A DNA stretch of 13,830 nt from a bacterium (GTDB lineage: Bacteria > Margulisbacteria > Marinamargulisbacteria > UBA6595). This document shows, piece by piece, positions 13,659 to 13,830 of the stretch. The stretch lies in assembly GCA_027621615.1 (NCBI GenBank), contig JAQCBC010000005.1, positions 1 through 13,830 of the forward strand. The letters run 5' to 3'. Position numbers and translations under genes: made by a program. The first letter of the stretch is position 1, and each line of letters begins with the position of its first letter. The notes under the pieces are model-generated. The model saw nothing but the letters and a program-made list of their open reading frames with translations, was not told the origin of the DNA and did not search any database.

Positions 13659-13688
13659 ATTATACTATGGGAGGCGGTATCTGTTCAA
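13659..13688 (-). promoter_or_regulatory. Sigma70-type promoter of the rpmH-rnpA cluster
   Basis: On the minus strand a -35 TTGAAC (13688-13683) is followed after 18 bp by a perfect -10 TATAAT (13664-13659). The predicted start is about 13652, giving a 5' UTR of about 35 nt with AGGA before the rpmH ATG. The match is good and the position is as expected. Confidence 0.78.
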
Positions 13689-13696
13689 GCATTGGT

Positions 13697-13723
13697 CTCA
13701 GCGGCTGCAGCGCAGCCGCTGAG
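13697..13723. repeat. Perfect 12-bp inverted repeat with 3-nt loop upstream of the rpmH promoter
   Basis: The arm CTCAGCGGCTGC (13697-13708) is separated by AGC from its exact reverse complement (13712-13723). It lies 9 bp upstream of the rpmH -35 box. No run of T follows on the + strand, and the minus strand continues ACCAATGC, so it is a poor intrinsic terminator in both directions. It could be a protein-binding dyad or an origin-region element. The rest of 13724-13830 holds no coding sequence or convincing DnaA boxes. Confidence 0.7.
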
Positions 13724-13830
13724 TGGGGTAGGATTCCGCCGTTTATGCTTGTATAAGCGGCCAGAGGGGGGGTAGGTATCCCCATATTGCCGATTCAGTC
13801 TTGTTTTGTCATCCTCTACATGGGACTGTT

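Noticed and set aside
13729..13757. Possible rightward promoter with -10 TATAAG at 13752
   Set aside because: No acceptable -35 is present at 16-18 bp spacing, and the downstream gene is outside the window.
13467..13775. Open frame of 102 codons on the + strand at the right end
   Set aside because: It is antisense to rpmH and its promoter and has no recognisable motif. rpmH on the minus strand explains the constraint.
1..13830. Mobile elements, CRISPR arrays, defence or toxin-antitoxin systems, tRNA/rRNA genes
   Set aside because: No transposase or integrase motifs, direct-repeat arrays, cloverleaf sequences or defence-gene motifs were found on either strand; nearly all the sequence is accounted for by core genes.

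Overview
The window is a compact stretch of bacterial chromosome with moderate GC content and ATG/GTG starts. It is almost entirely core translation genes plus one metal-uptake operon. No transposase, integrase, phage gene, CRISPR array, toxin-antitoxin pair, rRNA or tRNA was seen, and I see no previously undescribed multi-gene system. The interesting material is regulatory (a dyad operator, leader hairpins, an inverted repeat) and variant residues or missing parts in otherwise ordinary proteins.

Layout: (1) 2-541 (+) is the 3' part of a gene entering from the left; it carries an SRPBCC ligand-binding domain apparently fused to the tail of a TIGR01777-type epimerase. (2) 4470-515 (-) is a tight operon, dtxR/mntR-like regulator then sitA-sitB-sitC-sitD, for manganese/iron import of the SitABCD/YfeABCD type. 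Its promoter is overlaid by a 34-bp dyad operator that touches the regulator start codon. (3) 4719-10801 (+) is nusA-infB-rbfA-nrnA(DHH)-truB-ribF, whose genes abut or overlap (one ATGA overlap at nrnA/truB, another at truB/ribF), read from a promoter at about 4537-4565 with a structured leader of roughly 150 nt. (4) 13617-10804 (-) is rpmH-rnpA-yidD-yidC-mnmE, the cluster commonly found near dnaA/oriC, with a clear sigma70-type promoter in front of rpmH and a perfect 12-bp-arm inverted repeat just upstream of it. The two large blocks converge with only 2 bp between ribF and mnmE.

Organism: not identified with confidence. The DHH-phosphoesterase gene between rbfA and truB, no rimP or ylxR around nusA, a short YidC with no large periplasmic domain, and a short IF2 argue against a typical gamma- or alphaproteobacterium. 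They would fit a Gram-positive-like, cyanobacteria-related or candidate-phylum lineage. The Sit proteins, in contrast, look very like proteobacterial SitABCD/YfeABCD, so that operon may have been acquired.

How the genes work together: block 3 couples transcription (NusA), initiation (IF2), 30S maturation (RbfA), small-RNA/pAp turnover (NrnA), tRNA psi55 formation (TruB) and FMN/FAD supply (RibF). Block 4 makes ribosomal protein bL34, the RNase P protein, a membrane-insertion pair (YidD/YidC) and the tRNA wobble-uridine modifier MnmE. Block 2 imports Mn/Fe under a metal-sensing repressor.
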